Shown piece by piece: positions 4,822-5,592 of a DNA stretch of 5,592 nt. The DNA comes from Thermoguttaceae bacterium (GTDB lineage Bacteria > Planctomycetota > Planctomycetia > Pirellulales > Thermoguttaceae), in contig JAQVID010000269.1 in NCBI GenBank assembly GCA_028695865.1, positions 1 through 5,592 of the forward strand. Direction: 5' to 3'. Position 1 is the first letter of the stretch, and every line of letters starts with the position of its first letter. The position numbers were made by a program, and so were the translations under genes. The notes under the pieces were generated by a model. The model did no database searches. It was not told the origin of the DNA and was given only the letters and a program-made list of their open reading frames with translations.

Positions 4822-5592
4822 ATGAAACATTCAATTACAAATTGCATTGGGCTGAGGTTGTTCACAACACGCAGGGTAGTTCCCTTGATGTTGATATTAA
4901 CACTCATCGCGACGTTAACCACGATAAGGGCCGCAGTTTCGCAAGAGGCATCCAAGAGCCCGCGCAAAACATTGCCCAAAGCGGGAGTCGTCATGACATT
5001 CGACGATTCAGGTAATATTCCACGTTGGACAGCTCAAATCCCCCTTTTTAAGAAATACGGTGTTCGTCCGACGTTTTTTCTCAATGCCCCGGAAAGCATG
5101 CCCGGCGACCGTTGGACCATGTTACAGCAACTTCGCGAGATGGGCGCTGCACTCGGCGCTCATGGTAAAAACCATGTTCATTCTGTGACATTAATTAACA
5201 AAGTCGGCATACAGGAATTCGTTCGGCAGGAAATCGAGCCGGTTCACACCTGCCTGAAAAATAAAGGTATTTCGATCCATTCCTTTGCGTACCCCATGAG
5301 TCAACACAACGAAGAAAGCGACCAATGTCTGTTTTCGTATTATGGTCATTTGCGTTCAGGAGCCGGCTTAAAAGAAGGTCAAACGCTTGCCGAAACGGAC
5401 ATCTTCTTTACTCCACGAACTGAAATCCATCGACGTCTGTGCCTTATTGGAAAGGGCTGTGACGGAATGGACGATGAAACACTTCAAAAACAGATTTATC
5501 CCGCGTTGGAAAGAGCGAAAAAACAGGACGAGATTCTCGTACTCTACGCGCACAATATTGCCGACCATGGAAAAGGGCACATGATTTCCCCG
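4822..5592 (+). CDS. Exported NodB-type polysaccharide deacetylase (CE4-like), 5' part
   Basis: The first 257 codons encode a metal-dependent deacetylase of the NodB/carbohydrate esterase 4 fold. Such enzymes remove N- or O-acetyl groups from polysaccharides such as chitin, peptidoglycan or amino-sugar glycans. A basic start and hydrophobic helix (about 19-35, then RAAVSQ) form a signal peptide. Motif 1 is MTFDD at 58-62 (D61 likely base, D62 metal ligand). Motif 2 is H114-G-K-N-H118 (metal ligands), with Gly where Ser or Thr is usual. Motif 3 appears as FAYPMS at 155-160, the FAYP variant lacking the Arg of the classical R-x-P-Y motif. LVLYAHN at 239-245 supplies the late His (H244). GHLRSGAG at 175-182 resembles a conserved segment of the environmental relatives. 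No partner for the classical motif-4 Asp is evident. The C-terminus lies beyond the window. Substrate unknown; it lies downstream of the GH123-like hydrolase on the same strand, but the pseudogene region intervenes. Confidence 0.9.
   Translation, partial: MKHSITNCIGLRLFTTRRVVPLMLILTLIATLTTIRAAVSQEASKSPRKTLPKAGVVMTFDDSGNIPRWTAQIPLFKKYGVRPTFFLNAPESMPGDRWTMLQQLREMGAALGAHGKNHVHSVTLINKVGIQEFVRQEIEPVHTCLKNKGISIHSFAYPMSQHNEESDQCLFSYYGHLRSGAGLKEGQTLAETDIFFTPRTEIHRRLCLIGKGCDGMDDETLQKQIYPALERAKKQDEILVLYAHNIADHGKGHMISP

Noticed and set aside
4556..4825. 89-codon open frame overlapping the lemA remnant and the deacetylase start
   Set aside because: It is in the third frame, has no family resemblance and overlaps the ribosome site of the deacetylase.

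Overview
The window looks like chromosomal DNA from a PVC-superphylum bacterium, most likely a planctomycete, with Lentisphaerae or Verrucomicrobia as alternatives. This is inferred from gene content: a Tat-exported Gfo/Idh/MocA oxidoreductase of the type strongly expanded in planctomycetes, a 1003-residue secreted GH123/DUF4091-like glycoside hydrolase, and an exported NodB-type polysaccharide deacetylase. No rRNA or other taxonomic marker is present. The three intact genes have clear AGGAG/GAGG-type ribosome binding sites.

Layout. (1) 1-781, minus strand: 5' part (260 codons) of a Tat-signal Gfo/Idh/MocA oxidoreductase; its 3' end lies outside the window. (2) 782-1239: a 458-bp divergent intergenic region with no convincing gene. 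It holds a good sigma70-type promoter for the oxidoreductase (TTGAAA-17 bp-TAAAAT), a predicted leader of about 134 nt with two stem-loops, AT-rich T-tracts, and on the plus side a TATAAT box followed by a 16-bp dyad and two further small hairpins before the hydrolase start. (3) 1240-4251, plus strand: the large secreted GH123-like protein. (4) 4311-4788: a decayed locus. The first part resembles the N-terminus of the GIDE ('E3 ubiquitin ligase family') membrane proteins. It runs into a LemA fragment that is split by a one-base frameshift and lacks its C-terminal half. (5) 4822-5592, plus strand: 5' part (257 codons) of an exported polysaccharide deacetylase, running off the window.

Working together (inference): an exported hydrolase with N-acetylhexosaminidase-like catalytic residues, an exported deacetylase and a Tat-exported sugar-type oxidoreductase fit breakdown or remodelling of amino-sugar-containing glycans outside the cytoplasm. 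The substrate cannot be read from the sequence. No CRISPR array, tRNA, rRNA, insertion sequence or obvious defence system is visible. I do not see strong evidence for a wholly new system. The most unusual items are the broken GIDE-like/lemA locus and the structured regulatory region between the divergent genes.
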